Positions 8,163 through 17,087 of a DNA stretch of 64,000 nucleotides are shown here, one piece after another. Below the pieces are notes generated by a model. The model made no database searches. It saw only the letters and a list, made by a program, of their open reading frames with translations, and was not told the DNA's origin. A program made the position numbers and the translations under genes. This DNA comes from Ignavibacteria bacterium (GTDB lineage Bacteria; Bacteroidota; Ignavibacteria; Kapaibacteriales; UBA4661): the NCBI GenBank assembly GCA_013298775.1, contig JAAFIV010000023.1:1-64000 (forward strand), in the 5' to 3' direction. Within the stretch, counting starts at the first letter, position 1, and every line of letters starts with the position of its first letter.

Positions 8163-8774
8163 TTACTCTGTGAATCCCACAAGGCGCACCAATACTTCGT
8201 TTCGGCGACCAATCATTTGCGTTGGTGGGTTGTAGTAGAGATACTCTGCGTTGCCGTCGTGCTGCACACCTTGTGCCTGCAAGAGAGCAAACAAGCGGTC
8301 TCGGAGCGCATTCATCTCTGCAAGTTGTGGAAAGCCGCTTACGCTGAGGACTGCCGCATACATGGGTTCGGTGGTGGTAAAGGCGATAAAATCAGAGTTC
8401 GGACGCGGGCGCGATTGCAACGAAAAATTCTGCGGCATTGTAAACGCCATTGTCCCAGCAAGCCCGCTATCACTTGCGCCGACGGTCATCACAACGGGCG
8501 CGGTCATGGCAATTTGCTCGCGGCGTTCATTATTGCCAAAAATGTAGCCGCCAAGCTCGCGGAAGCCGCGATTGCGCATGAAATCGTAATCTCCTTCGCG
8601 GCTCATCACCTGCACATTGGCGCGGTGCGCTGGCGGATAAAAGCGTATTTCAAATCCATTGCCACGCCCATCCAGAACGCGGTATTGCTGCTGTTCGGTG
8701 CTGTTTGCCATAATGGTCATGTAGGTTTGCCACGCAAGAAAAAGCGCGAGTGCGGTGGTGGTGAGAATGAACAT
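8163..8774 (-). CDS. SOUL family haem-binding protein
   Basis: This 203-residue protein has an N-terminal membrane anchor or signal segment (MFILTTTALALFLAWQTYM). Behind it is a full SOUL domain: YRVLDGRGNGFEIRFYPPAHRANV, then FRELGGYIFGNNERREQIAMTAPVVM, the family hallmark NxxxxxIxMTxPV, and a C-terminal LYYNPPTQMIGRRNEVLVRL. SOUL proteins bind haem or related tetrapyrroles, with a weakly conserved ligand. The protein would face the periplasm. Its downstream neighbour is the thioredoxin-fold gene. The haem oxygenase operon at 26-34 kb is a possible functional partner but is not adjacent. Confidence 0.9.
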   Translation of the reverse strand: MFILTTTALALFLAWQTYMTIMANSTEQQQYRVLDGRGNGFEIRFYPPAHRANVQVMSREGDYDFMRNRGFRELGGYIFGNNERREQIAMTAPVVMTVGASDSGLAGTMAFTMPQNFSLQSRPRPNSDFIAFTTTEPMYAAVLSVSGFPQLAEMNALRDRLFALLQAQGVQHDGNAEYLYYNPPTQMIGRRNEVLVRLVGFTE

Positions 8775-8812
8775 AGTTTTTGGTGAAATTGCCTTGAAAA
8801 ATTTGGTACGAA

Positions 8813-8893
8813 TCCTCCCGTCCTACCGCTTCTTAACGGTAGAACGGGTTTCCCAGAAGTGGTGATAGCTGTACCGTGAAACCCGTGGGAGGA
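8813..8893. repeat. Multi-arm palindrome with CCCGTYCTAC hairpin
   Basis: The outer arms TCCTCCC (8813-8819) and GGGAGGA (8887-8893) enclose two hairpins. One is CCCGTCCTACCG/CGGTAGAACGGG (8817-8848, one G-T pair) and the other ACGGGTTT/AAACCCGT (8844-8851 with 8879-8886). The two hairpins compete for shared bases. A relative with a compensated stem is at 44325-44356. The hairpin followed by GGAGGAT resembles right ends of IS200/IS605 elements, which is only a hypothesis. Confidence 0.6.
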
Positions 8894-8977
8894 GCATTGC
8901 TTTCAAAGACGCAATGAAAATCTAGTTATTGTAGTGCGGCTTTGAATTACTTTATCAAAAAACATATTCAATGACGA

Positions 8978-9041
8978 ACTATATTTGCAAAGTTATTCAA
9001 AAGCGTACTATATTTGCAAGTAAAATTATTCAAACTTGAAT
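8978..9041 (+). promoter_or_regulatory. Promoter/operator region of the MarR-like gene
   Basis: ACTATATTTGCAA occurs twice, at 8978-8990 and 9007-9019, 29 bp apart. Each copy contains TATATTTG, a match to the Bacteroidota -7 consensus TAnnTTTG. ATTCAA follows each copy, and the last one forms the palindrome ATTCAA-AC-TTGAAT (9028-9041), 20 bp before the start codon. Repeated and palindromic sites suggest autoregulation by the encoded winged-helix protein. Confidence 0.5.
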
Positions 9042-9060
9042 TTTATTTTGCAGATTTGTT

Positions 9061-9933
9061 ATGAAATACGCTCGCATCCAAGAAATCATCAGCCTTTGGC
9101 AAGAATTTGAATTGCTCGAGGAATCCCACGACCTTGCAAAAACAGAAGCAAAAGAGTACGATTTTAGCCGCTTTGCCGTCTGGTTAAGCCGCCGCGTGAG
9201 TGAGGAAAAGCGCGTCAGTGCTGAATTCAACAAAGAATTCAAAAAAGAGTTCAAAAAAGGTCTCAAAGAAAAATTCAACCACAACATCCCAAAAAGCGAC
9301 CTCAAAAAAAGCAAAAAGCAGCAAGGAAAGATGTCGTTTCAAGAGCAGCGAGAAGCAGTGATGAAGAACGGTGCAGAGTTTGAGAGGCGCGTGCAACGCG
9401 GTGAGGAGGGCGTGATGGAATTTCACCAATATTTACCCTTGGAGGCGCAAATCGCCGCACTTCTGACGCGTATGAACCGTTTTTCTATCTTCTACACGAA
9501 AAAAGCATTTCAGGGATTACTGATTAGCAATGCAACGGAGTTTGGTATTTTGGCGGGTATAAAATCACTCGGAAACCCGCGCAAAACCGACATTATTAAC
9601 TTCAATTTACTTGAAAAAACAACTGGAACAGAACTGCTCAAGCGCATGATTGCTGATGGCTTGATTATTGAATCCGATGATGCTGATGACAAACGCTCAA
9701 AACGTGTCCAGCTGACACGCACAGGGGAAAAGCTCGTGGAGGAAGCATCTGTGCGGCTTTTGGAGATAAGCTCTATCATCACGGGAAATTTGACGCACGA
9801 ACAAAAGCAAGAAATGGCGCAGGTGCTACATGAATTAGGCGATTTTCATAACAACATTTATTTTAACCAAACAGAATTAAGCGTCCGCGAAATTATTGAG
9901 CAGAATGTGGTAAAAATAGGGGAAAATGGTTAA
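9061..9933 (+). CDS. MarR-like winged-helix regulator with long N-terminal extension
   Basis: The C-terminal half (about 125-285) reads as a MarR-type regulator: an N-terminal dimer helix, a helix-turn-helix around NPRKTDIINFNLLEKTTGTELLKRMIADGLI, and a wing with ESDDADDKRSKRVQLTRTGEKLVEEA. The first 125 residues are unusual for the family, very rich in Lys and Glu (FNKEFKKEFKKGLKEKF), and predicted helical. I cannot assign them. At 290 residues it is about twice the normal size. The upstream region holds repeated and palindromic sites, which suggests it represses its own transcription. It is transcribed alone, divergently from the SOUL gene, and followed by a chemoreceptor. Confidence 0.7.
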   Translation: MKYARIQEIISLWQEFELLEESHDLAKTEAKEYDFSRFAVWLSRRVSEEKRVSAEFNKEFKKEFKKGLKEKFNHNIPKSDLKKSKKQQGKMSFQEQREAVMKNGAEFERRVQRGEEGVMEFHQYLPLEAQIAALLTRMNRFSIFYTKKAFQGLLISNATEFGILAGIKSLGNPRKTDIINFNLLEKTTGTELLKRMIADGLIIESDDADDKRSKRVQLTRTGEKLVEEASVRLLEISSIITGNLTHEQKQEMAQVLHELGDFHNNIYFNQTELSVREIIEQNVVKIGENG

Positions 9934-9996
9934 GATTTTAGATATTACCATTTCTTAACATGCAAGATTTTATGCTATGCGTGGGGGTGTTTTTTG

Positions 9997-10004
9997 TATG
10001 TTTG
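9997..10004 (+). promoter_or_regulatory. Possible -7 element for the chemoreceptor
   Basis: TATGTTTG matches the Bacteroidota -7 consensus TAnnTTTG and lies about 60 bases before the ATG at 10064. No convincing -33 element was identified. Confidence 0.3.
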
Positions 10005-10063
10005 CCAAAACTTCATTTCTTAGATGAAGAGGGTGTTTTTTGGGATTTTATCACGCGAGGCTC

Positions 10064-12115
10064 ATGGTACGTTTGCGTTTATCCTTATACCGCAAAATTG
10101 TGGGGTTGGCTCTCATTATTCTCGTATTTTGCGGAGTAATTATTCTTTTAGCAATGTGGCAACGCGAAGCACTCAATGAGCGTGGTGCTTTGCGTTTAGC
10201 GAAAACCCTCTTTTTGGAAGCACGTCAAGCCGAACATGACTTTTTCAGCAAACGTATCGAAAAGTACCATCGTAACGCCGAAACCTCATTAACCTCCCTA
10301 CAAGCAACACTTTCTGCGCACAATGACACAAGAATTACAGATCTCCAAGCACCGCTCACAACCTATAAAACAGCATTTCAAGATTTCGTACAAGCTCTCA
10401 AAGAGCGTGGTCTGACGCAAGATTCAGGTATTGAGGGGAAATTCCGAAAGCAAGTTCGCGCCGTTGAAGAATCAACAACAAAAACCAACCAACTGCTCCT
10501 CCTTGTCGATATGTACCTTGCGCGACGGCACGAGAAAGACTTTATCAATCGTGGTTCGGAAAAATACGTTGTCAGTACCCGCGAAACAGTTCAAAAATTT
10601 CTTTCCGACCTTGATAAAACCTCGCTCCCAGACGATACGAAGCGTCAATTACGCGACCAAATGCTGACGTATCAGCAAGGATTTGATGAGTATGTTGCGG
10701 TTACCAAGCGTATCACCACAAAGCAAGCAGCATTGGACAGCATCGCCCTTGTGATTTCGCCCACTATGGATGCACTTGTCAAAGACCGCGATACAAAAGC
10801 AGACCAATATCAAGCAATTACGCGCATTGCGATTATCGGCAGCTTTGTCCTTGCTTTGGTGATAGCTCTCGTGCTGGCACGACGAATCACAGAGCCAGTA
10901 CGCACACTCACTCGCGCAGCGAAACAAATTGCCGCAGGTGATGCCACTATTCGTGTTCACCTTCAAACAGGTGATGAAATGGAGAGTTTGGCAGATTCTT
11001 TCAATGAAATGCTTGGTAGTTTGAACGATTCTCTGACGGAGATTCGCATAAAAAATGAGGAATCGGCAACGGCGGTACAAATTGCACAAGCCGCGCAGCA
11101 GCAGCTGAAAGAAGAACAACTTCAACTTGCACAAAGTATTCAACGTATGCTGCTCGCTATGCAGAATTTTGCCAAAGGCGACCTCACCACCAAACTTCCG
11201 TATGATGCCGATGAGGCATTGAATAAACTCTTTCACGGATTTAACGATGTTGTTTTCGATATTTGTAAACTCGTTTTGGAGGTCATCAACGCGAGTGAGG
11301 AAATTGCCCGCGCCAGTACACAGATTGCGGGCAGCACCGATGATATTGCCTCTGGCATGGAAGCGCAAAAACAACGAACCTTCGACATCGCTTCGGCAGT
11401 GGAGCAGATAAGTGTGAGCATGACCACTCGCGCCGACGTAGCAAATACGATTGCCGATGAGTCGAAAGAATCCAGTATTGTAGCGGTGCGAGGCGGCGAA
11501 ACAATGCAAAAAATGCAGTCGAATATCACGAATGTAACCCATGCGGTGCGGGATTCTGCGTCCACCATTCAACAACTTGGGCAAGCAAGCGAAAGCATTG
11601 GCGACATTGTGTCGGTTATCAATGAAATTGCCGACCAAACCAATCTCCTCGCTCTGAACGCTGCCATTGAAGCGGCTCGTGCAGGTGAGCAGGGACGCGG
11701 CTTTGCGGTCGTTGCCGATGAAGTGCGCAAACTCGCCGAGCGCACTCAGCAAGCCACACGCGAGATTTCAAGCACTATCAAGCACATTCAATCCAGCACC
11801 AGCAATGCCGTTTCCGCCATGAATACCGCAAGCAGTCTTGTTGAGCAAAGTGAAATGTATGTTCGGGAGACTTCAGACGCATTGCTACGCATTATTGAGA
11901 AGACCCGCAATGTTGCGGATTTCATGCAAGAACTCACCGCCACAAGCCGTGAACAAGCCGATACCAGTTTGCTCATTGCTGAAAATATCAGTGCGGTGAG
12001 CAATACGACCGAACAATCTGCCTCCAAAACACAGGCGATTGCTCATGCGGCAGATAATCTTGAGGCATTAACATACAAATTACAAGGCGTAGTGAGTAAG
12101 TTTACCATTGGCTAA
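10064..12115 (+). CDS. Methyl-accepting chemotaxis protein (HAMP type)
   Basis: This 683-residue transmembrane chemoreceptor has a first helix near residues 10-32, then a helical sensor domain of about 225 residues that is mostly alpha, like a four-helix bundle. The second helix is near 258-275 ([20 protein letters not shown]). A HAMP domain ([25 protein letters not shown]) follows, with a second HAMP-like linker around [28 protein letters not shown]. The C-terminal signalling hairpin carries the canonical tip [21 protein letters not shown] chose the ATG at 10064; an upstream TTG would add eight residues. No che genes are nearby, so the partner CheA/CheW must be encoded elsewhere. It lacks the C-terminal CheR-docking pentapeptide. 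Confidence 0.9.
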   Translation: MVRLRLSLYRKIVGLALIILVFCGVIILLAMWQREALNERGALRLAKTLFLEARQAEHDFFSKRIEKYHRNAETSLTSLQATLSAHNDTRITDLQAPLTTYKTAFQDFVQALKERGLTQDSGIEGKFRKQVRAVEESTTKTNQLLLLVDMYLARRHEKDFINRGSEKYVVSTRETVQKFLSDLDKTSLPDDTKRQLRDQMLTYQQGFDEYVAVTKRITTKQAALDSIALVISPTMDALVKDRDTKADQYQAITRIAIIGSFVLALVIALVLARRITEPVRTLTRAAKQIAAGDATIRVHLQTGDEMESLADSFNEMLGSLNDSLTEIRIKNEESATAVQIAQAAQQQLKEEQLQLAQSIQRMLLAMQNFAKGDLTTKLPYDADEALNKLFHGFNDVVFDICKLVLEVINASEEIARASTQIAGSTDDIASGMEAQKQRTFDIASAVEQISVSMTTRADVANTIADESKESSIVAVRGGETMQKMQSNITNVTHAVRDSASTIQQLGQASESIGDIVSVINEIADQTNLLALNAAIEAARAGEQGRGFAVVADEVRKLAERTQQATREISSTIKHIQSSTSNAVSAMNTASSLVEQSEMYVRETSDALLRIIEKTRNVADFMQELTATSREQADTSLLIAENISAVSNTTEQSASKTQAIAHAADNLEALTYKLQGVVSKFTIG

Positions 12116-12349
12116 TCCTTGCATTGCGTGGTATTGCGTGCTGTGGAAAAGTTTTACGACGAGATAACAAAGGATTTACGAGGTTCTTATATGGATTTTT
12201 TTTATCATTGTACTTTACAAACAAGACTCTACGCGCTGTATAGCACGCCATTGTGCAATAGCTATTATCATCTCGGTCTTTTCAATTCGCTTCTTTCAAT
12301 TCGCTTCTTTCAGCAAATCCCTCTTTTTAACACCATCTAAGTAAATGTT

Positions 12350-15300
12350 ATGAAACGAGTGTTTCTCCTCTTCGGTGTTTGTGCCTTGATACTCTTCAAT
12401 GCCGCACCAAATCTCCGTGCGCAGGGCGTTACAACCTCTGCTTTGTCGGGCGTTATTTCCGACGGAACGGATTATTTACGCCAAATGGATGATGCTCTTG
12501 CGGGCAAAATCACAATGGACCAAATTAAATTGCGCGGTCTTCCGGGAGCGCGTGTTTCCGCCCTCCACGTGCCAAGCGGTACGCAATTCAACACGATTGC
12601 TCGTGCTGATGGTAATTTCAACCTGCGCGGCTTGCGCGTGGGCGGTCCGTACACGATTACCGTGACCATGCTCGGCTTCAAAAAAGAAGAGCTGAAAGAT
12701 ATTACGCTGGGTTTGGGCGAAAATCGTCGCGTGGATATTTCTATGAATTCACAAGACGTAGAAATTAAGGGCGTTCAAGTAACGGCGAACCGCGAAAAAG
12801 CGGCTTCGCGCATCGGTGCCGGTAGCGAGATTTCCACCGCACAGCTTGAGCGCACACCGAACATTTCCCGCTCCTTGCAAGAGATGACCCGCACAAACGC
12901 GCTTGTTGTCGGCTCCAACGTCGGTGCGGGCGACAACGTCGGCGGTATCAACATTGCAGGACAAAATAACCGCTACAACAACATCCAAGTGGACGGCGCG
13001 GTGATTAACGATTTGTTTGGACTCTCCAGCACGGGTGCGCCCGGCGGGCAAGCAGCAGCACAGCCGATTAGCTTGGATGCGATTGAGCAGATTCAAGTGT
13101 CCGTCGCGCCCTTCGATGTGCGTCAAAGTGGCTTCACAGGCGGCTTGGTGAATTCTGTTACGCGCTCTGGCACAAACACGCTCAGTGGCTCGGCGTATGC
13201 ACTGTATCGGAATCAAGACCTCTCTGGTCTTAGCCCCAGCGATGAAGCCGCGCAACGGACACGCCTTTCCAATTTCACCGATTTTACCGTTGGCGCACGT
13301 TTGGGCGGTGCAATTATTCAGGATAAACTCTTTTTCTTTGCCAACGTGGAAACACGCCGCGTCTCGCAACCGCTCGAATTGGCGATTAACCAGCCAGGCG
13401 CGGCACTCAATTTCCCTGTTCCCCGCGCAACGCTCGACCGCATCAAATCTATCGCCATGTCGCGCTACAACTACGACCCGGGCAATTACGATACCTTCAA
13501 TCAGCAAATTTCCGACATCAAAGGTTTTGCGCGTTTGGATTGGAACATTTCCGACGAGCACCGCCTCACACTCCGGCACAACATCGTGAGCGCGTCGCAG
13601 GACAGAGGTGTAGATAGAACACCGCTTGCACTCTCGTTTTCTGGCTTGAAGTACGTGTTTTCGAGTGTTCAAAACAACACCGTTTTGCAACTCAACAGCA
13701 ACTTTGGTAGCGATGCGGCAAATGAATTCCGCGTGTCGTACATGAGCATTAACGACCGTCGTGGTGATTTTGCGGGCGGCGTGTTTCCATTTGTTACCAT
13801 TTTTGCTGGACCCAAAGGCGAGGCTGTAACGATGGGCGTGGAGCCATTTTCGCAAGCAAATTCGCTCAATCAAAGTATTTTTGAAATCACCAACGACTTT
13901 ACGATGTTTTTGGGTAGCCACTCGCTGACCATCGGGACGCACAACGAGTTCTTCAACTCTGCAAACGTCTTCTTCCCGTGGTATTTTGGCAATTATTTGT
14001 TTGGCAGCGTGGACGATTTCGACAAAGGCACACCCTTTGGCTACATCAACCGCTTCAGCACAGACGTAAGCAAATACGGCAAAACTCCGACAGCAAACTT
14101 TGCTTCCGCGCAACTTGGCTTGTACATTCAAGACGAGTGGGATGTGAGCAAAATTCTTCGCCTTACGGCTGGTGTGCGGGCAGATATGTTCTTGCTTCCA
14201 ACACAACCATACCAAAATCCCGCCGCACAACAAGCATTTAACCGCTCTACTTCGACCGTTCCCGCTGCCGCTATTTTGCTGGCTCCGCGCATTGGATTCG
14301 ACCTCGACTTGTCCGACGGCAACCGCCAAACCAAGCTGCGTGGCGGTGGAGGCTTGTTTACAGGTCGCTCGCCGATTGTGTGGCTCTCGAATCAGTACAG
14401 CAACACGGGCGTTGATATTTCCTCAAACTTCATCTTCGATGGCTCGGTGACACGCGCTCGCTATCCGCAGCAGTTTATGAATCCGAATAATCCACCCGCA
14501 CAGCAAACGGGCTTAACGCCTGGCAATTACTTCGCTACGGTGAATTTTATTGACCCAAATTTCAAATTGCCACAAACATGGCGCGGCAACGTCGCTTTTG
14601 AGCAACAGCTTCCGCTTGGCTTCAGTGCTTCGGTGGAGGGTATTTACTCGAAATTGGTTAATCAGCCCTTGTACCAAAACTTGCGTCTTGGCTCATCCAC
14701 ACCAAACCGCATTGATACTCGTCCAATTTTCAAGCGCGACGGTGGAACAGGCATGGTTGCGAATAGCTTCGGCGATGCGTTCTTGCTCACGAACACGCAG
14801 GAAGGTTATCAATTTAATATCATTGCACAAATTCAGAAACCGATTGGCTACACAGGCGTAAAGGGCGATGCAAGCGAATCGGTCTGGAAAAATTTCGGAA
14901 TGAATTTGGCGTACACCTACGGCGAATCCTGGGATGTGAACTCGAATCCAGGCTTTATTGCAGATGAAAACTTCTTCGTTCCCGCCCGCGACCCGAATAA
15001 CTTGCCGCTTACACGCTCGCTTTTCGACATTCCGCACCGCATCGTAGCATTCTTGTCGTACCGCTTTGAATACGGCGGCGGCGAAGGAACTGCGCCATTT
15101 GCAACGACCGTGAGCTTGCGCTACGAAGGACGCTCTGGACGCACCTTTAGCTATGCCTACAACGGCGACCCAGCAAATCTTGGTGGTTTGTTTGGCGAGC
15201 AGGTTAATCACGCACTGTTTTTTGTTCCGCGCGACCGCAGCCAAGTATCTATGAGCGATGCAGGCTGGACAGCACTCAACAATTTCATTACCGCCGACCC

Positions 15301-15667
15301 AACGCTTTCGCAATATCGCGGCGATTTCGCGCCCCGCAATTCCGGACGCGAGCCGTGGGTAAATGAATTGGATTTGACCGTTGTGCAGGATATTCCGACA
15401 GGTTTAGGACGTGTGCAAATCACGGCAAACGTGCTGAACGTCTTAAATTTGCTCAATCCATCGTGGGGCTTCATTCAGTATGTTACGCGCCCATCGCAAG
15501 GCGACTTTAGCGGTCAAACGCGCTACGGCATTGCGAAATTTAACGGCTACGAAACCGACGGACGCATGAAATTGGACTTCCAAACACCGCAAGGCGGCTC
15601 GGTCTTTGTACGGGATAATCTTATCTCACGCTGGCAGATGCAGCTTGGCTTGCGCTTTACGTTTTAA
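12350..15667 (+). CDS. Oar-like TonB-dependent receptor with carboxypeptidase-like domain
   Basis: This 1105-residue outer-membrane protein has a signal peptide ending LRAQG near residue 26. A carboxypeptidase-regulatory-like domain covers about 55-125 (GARVSALHVPSGTQFNTIARADGNFNLRGL), then a plug at about 150-270 (LQEMTRTNALVVGSNVGAGDNVGGINIAGQNNRYNNIQVDG) and a 22-strand barrel. The last residues, WQMQLGLRFTF, end in Phe as is usual for Bam substrates. The plug wording is that of Oar/OmpA-related TonB receptors of Bacteroidota and myxobacteria. No TonB box was clearly recognised. The substrate is unknown. An ECF sigma gene follows downstream, but a terminator separates them. The upstream 230 bases hold a direct repeat of TTCAATTCGCTTC (12288-12313) and no gene. 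Confidence 0.88.
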   Translation: MKRVFLLFGVCALILFNAAPNLRAQGVTTSALSGVISDGTDYLRQMDDALAGKITMDQIKLRGLPGARVSALHVPSGTQFNTIARADGNFNLRGLRVGGPYTITVTMLGFKKEELKDITLGLGENRRVDISMNSQDVEIKGVQVTANREKAASRIGAGSEISTAQLERTPNISRSLQEMTRTNALVVGSNVGAGDNVGGINIAGQNNRYNNIQVDGAVINDLFGLSSTGAPGGQAAAQPISLDAIEQIQVSVAPFDVRQSGFTGGLVNSVTRSGTNTLSGSAYALYRNQDLSGLSPSDEAAQRTRLSNFTDFTVGARLGGAIIQDKLFFFANVETRRVSQPLELAINQPGAALNFPVPRATLDRIKSIAMSRYNYDPGNYDTFNQQISDIKGFARLDWNISDEHRLTLRHNIVSASQDRGVDRTPLALSFSGLKYVFSSVQNNTVLQLNSNFGSDAANEFRVSYMSINDRRGDFAGGVFPFVTIFAGPKGEAVTMGVEPFSQANSLNQSIFEITNDFTMFLGSHSLTIGTHNEFFNSANVFFPWYFGNYLFGSVDDFDKGTPFGYINRFSTDVSKYGKTPTANFASAQLGLYIQDEWDVSKILRLTAGVRADMFLLPTQPYQNPAAQQAFNRSTSTVPAAAILLAPRIGFDLDLSDGNRQTKLRGGGGLFTGRSPIVWLSNQYSNTGVDISSNFIFDGSVTRARYPQQFMNPNNPPAQQTGLTPGNYFATVNFIDPNFKLPQTWRGNVAFEQQLPLGFSASVEGIYSKLVNQPLYQNLRLGSSTPNRIDTRPIFKRDGGTGMVANSFGDAFLLTNTQEGYQFNIIAQIQKPIGYTGVKGDASESVWKNFGMNLAYTYGESWDVNSNPGFIADENFFVPARDPNNLPLTRSLFDIPHRIVAFLSYRFEYGGGEGTAPFATTVSLRYEGRSGRTFSYAYNGDPANLGGLFGEQVNHALFFVPRDRSQVSMSDAGWTALNNFITADPTLSQYRGDFAPRNSGREPWVNELDLTVVQDIPTGLGRVQITANVLNVLNLLNPSWGFIQYVTRPSQGDFSGQTRYGIAKFNGYETDGRMKLDFQTPQGGSVFVRDNLISRWQMQLGLRFTF

Positions 15668-15717
15668 GCGGAAACAGTTTCGTCAGAATTGTGCATGATA
15701 ATTGCACACAAGTTAAA

Positions 15718-15748
15718 GACCCTAACGTTGTCGTTGGGGTCTTTTTTT
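15718..15748 (+). terminator. Rho-independent terminator after the Oar-like receptor
   Basis: GACCCTAACG (15718-15727) pairs with CGTTGGGGTC (15732-15741), with one wobble and a short TTGT loop, and is followed by seven T residues. Confidence 0.85.
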
Positions 15749-15823
15749 GTTAGATTGAGGATGTTCTCGAATAATTCATAACTGCAGCAAATTGTAACAG
15801 TTTTATCCAAAATATACTCCACT

Positions 15824-16744
15824 ATGCAGCACACTCCAGACACTCTCGCACAAGATTTCATGCAGCTTCGCGGCTATTTGACGCGCCTTGCCTACAACGT
15901 TCTGGGAGTACGGCAAGAAGCGGAAGATATTGTGCAGGATGTTGTTGCAGGAATGCTAGCAAAGGTGCAAGAGATCATAAATACTGATGTTGAAAGCAGT
16001 TCGCTCGCTTCCATTACCATTACCAATCCCAAAGCATATTTTGGGAGAGCCGTTCTGAACCGCGCTCTGAACCGCAAACACACGATGCAGCGCGAGATTG
16101 CCGCATCGTACTGGGGCGTGTGGCTGCCAGAGCCAGAGGTGCATGAATTCACAACGACACCAACATTTGACCAACACTCGGTGAGCCTTGGTTTATTGCG
16201 CCTTATGGAGATTCTTACGCCGTCGGAACGTGCTGTGTATGTACTGGTGGAGCTTTTTGAGGAATCCTACGCCGACACCGCACAAATGCTGGATATTTCC
16301 CAAGAAACTGCCCGAAAACAGCTCCAACGCGCAAAGGAAAAGCTAGAAGGCGGCAAACAACGCTTCACCGCTTCGCGTGAGCGGCATGTGCAATTCTTTC
16401 AAGCATTTTCGCTTGCCATGCAAGAAGGCAGTATTGATGAGCTTCGCAGCCTTTTGAAAGAAGATGCGTGCAGCTATTCCGACGGCGGCGGAAAAGTAGT
16501 TGCTTCCAGAATCGTTGTGCAAGGACGCGAAAAGTGTATTCTTGCATTGCTCAATATTGCGGAATGGGCAAAAAAGGCAGAACCCGCAACATGGCTCCCT
16601 TGCTGGGTCAATGGTCGTATTGGTGCAAGCGCACGGCACAATGAGACAGGAAGAATTATTACCATTCTGACCCTAGAAGCCGACGACGACGGCATCACCG
16701 AGCTGTACTCCGTGCGGAATCCAGATAAACTGCCGCTCGTATGA
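15824..16744 (+). CDS. ECF41-type RNA polymerase sigma factor with SnoaL-like domain
   Basis: The 306-residue protein has sigma region 2 at about 10-90 (FMQLRGYLTRLAYNVLGVRQEAEDIVQDV), region 4 at about 120-178 (LTPSERAVYVLVELFEESYADTAQMLDIS) and a C-terminal SnoaL-like domain at about 185-300. All three ECF41 hallmarks are visible: WLPEP in the linker (100-104), DGGGK (220-224) and NPDKL (299-303). In ECF41 factors the C-terminal domain regulates activity in place of an anti-sigma factor. The usual partner, a COE-type carboxymuconolactone decarboxylase, oxidoreductase or epimerase, is absent. Neighbours are an Oar-like receptor and a chemoreceptor, each separated by intergenic DNA, so it is probably monocistronic. 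Confidence 0.92.
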   Translation: MQHTPDTLAQDFMQLRGYLTRLAYNVLGVRQEAEDIVQDVVAGMLAKVQEIINTDVESSSLASITITNPKAYFGRAVLNRALNRKHTMQREIAASYWGVWLPEPEVHEFTTTPTFDQHSVSLGLLRLMEILTPSERAVYVLVELFEESYADTAQMLDISQETARKQLQRAKEKLEGGKQRFTASRERHVQFFQAFSLAMQEGSIDELRSLLKEDACSYSDGGGKVVASRIVVQGREKCILALLNIAEWAKKAEPATWLPCWVNGRIGASARHNETGRIITILTLEADDDGITELYSVRNPDKLPLV

Positions 16745-16798
16745 ATAATTGACATTATACAGATTAGGCTCTGAAAGGCTAGAAATAGTATAAATACT

Positions 16799-16890
16799 GG
16801 CTTCAGTGGCTTGAGACTTCCTGTCTGTGTTTGTTGCCTGAATCCCGCACCAATACTCATAGACAAGAATGTCTGTGCCACTACTGAAGA
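16799..16890. repeat. P1 family repeat, copy A (core only)
   Basis: This is the core of the P1 element with the arm GTGGCTTGAGACTTCCTGTC on the left and AGACAAGAATGTCTGTGCCA on the right, joined by the GCACCAATACTCA spacer. The outer 18-bp ends seen in other copies are not recognisable. The gap 16745-17087 holds this repeat and no gene I can support. An apparent minus-strand reading frame here is only the repeat. Confidence 0.8.
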
Positions 16891-17087
16891 ACGAAAATCA
16901 CTCATCCATATAATGTCTAATACGGAATGCTTGTAACGTTGAACAGATAATCGCACAAATAATTCTTCAACCATTGATGAATACTCACTATTTCGTGAAA
17001 AAAGTTTGTATTTTGTAACGATTCATTTACCACGTTTTCTTCATTGTTTCCAATCATTTTCCACCACTATTGCGGGGAACCGTTGCC

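Noticed and set aside
8806-8893. tRNA-like sequence (GGTACGAATCC resembles a T-arm)
   Set aside because: The arms do not give a cloverleaf with anticodon and acceptor stem, and the hairpin recurs at 44325 as a dispersed repeat.
10040-10063. TTG start for the first chemoreceptor
   Set aside because: The ATG at 10064 gives the normal short basic N-terminus directly before the first helix, so the eight extra residues are not needed.
12749-14329. Long minus-strand open frame of 526 codons opposite the Oar-like receptor
   Set aside because: It is antisense to a clear TonB-receptor gene, has no recognisable domain or leader and is rich in Cys, His and Arg, as expected for a shadow frame.
16474-16974. 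Minus-strand open frame across the end of the ECF41 gene and the P1 copy A
   Set aside because: Part of it is antisense to the sigma factor and the rest is translated repeat sequence (VAQTFLSMSIGAGF), which recurs wherever P1 occurs.
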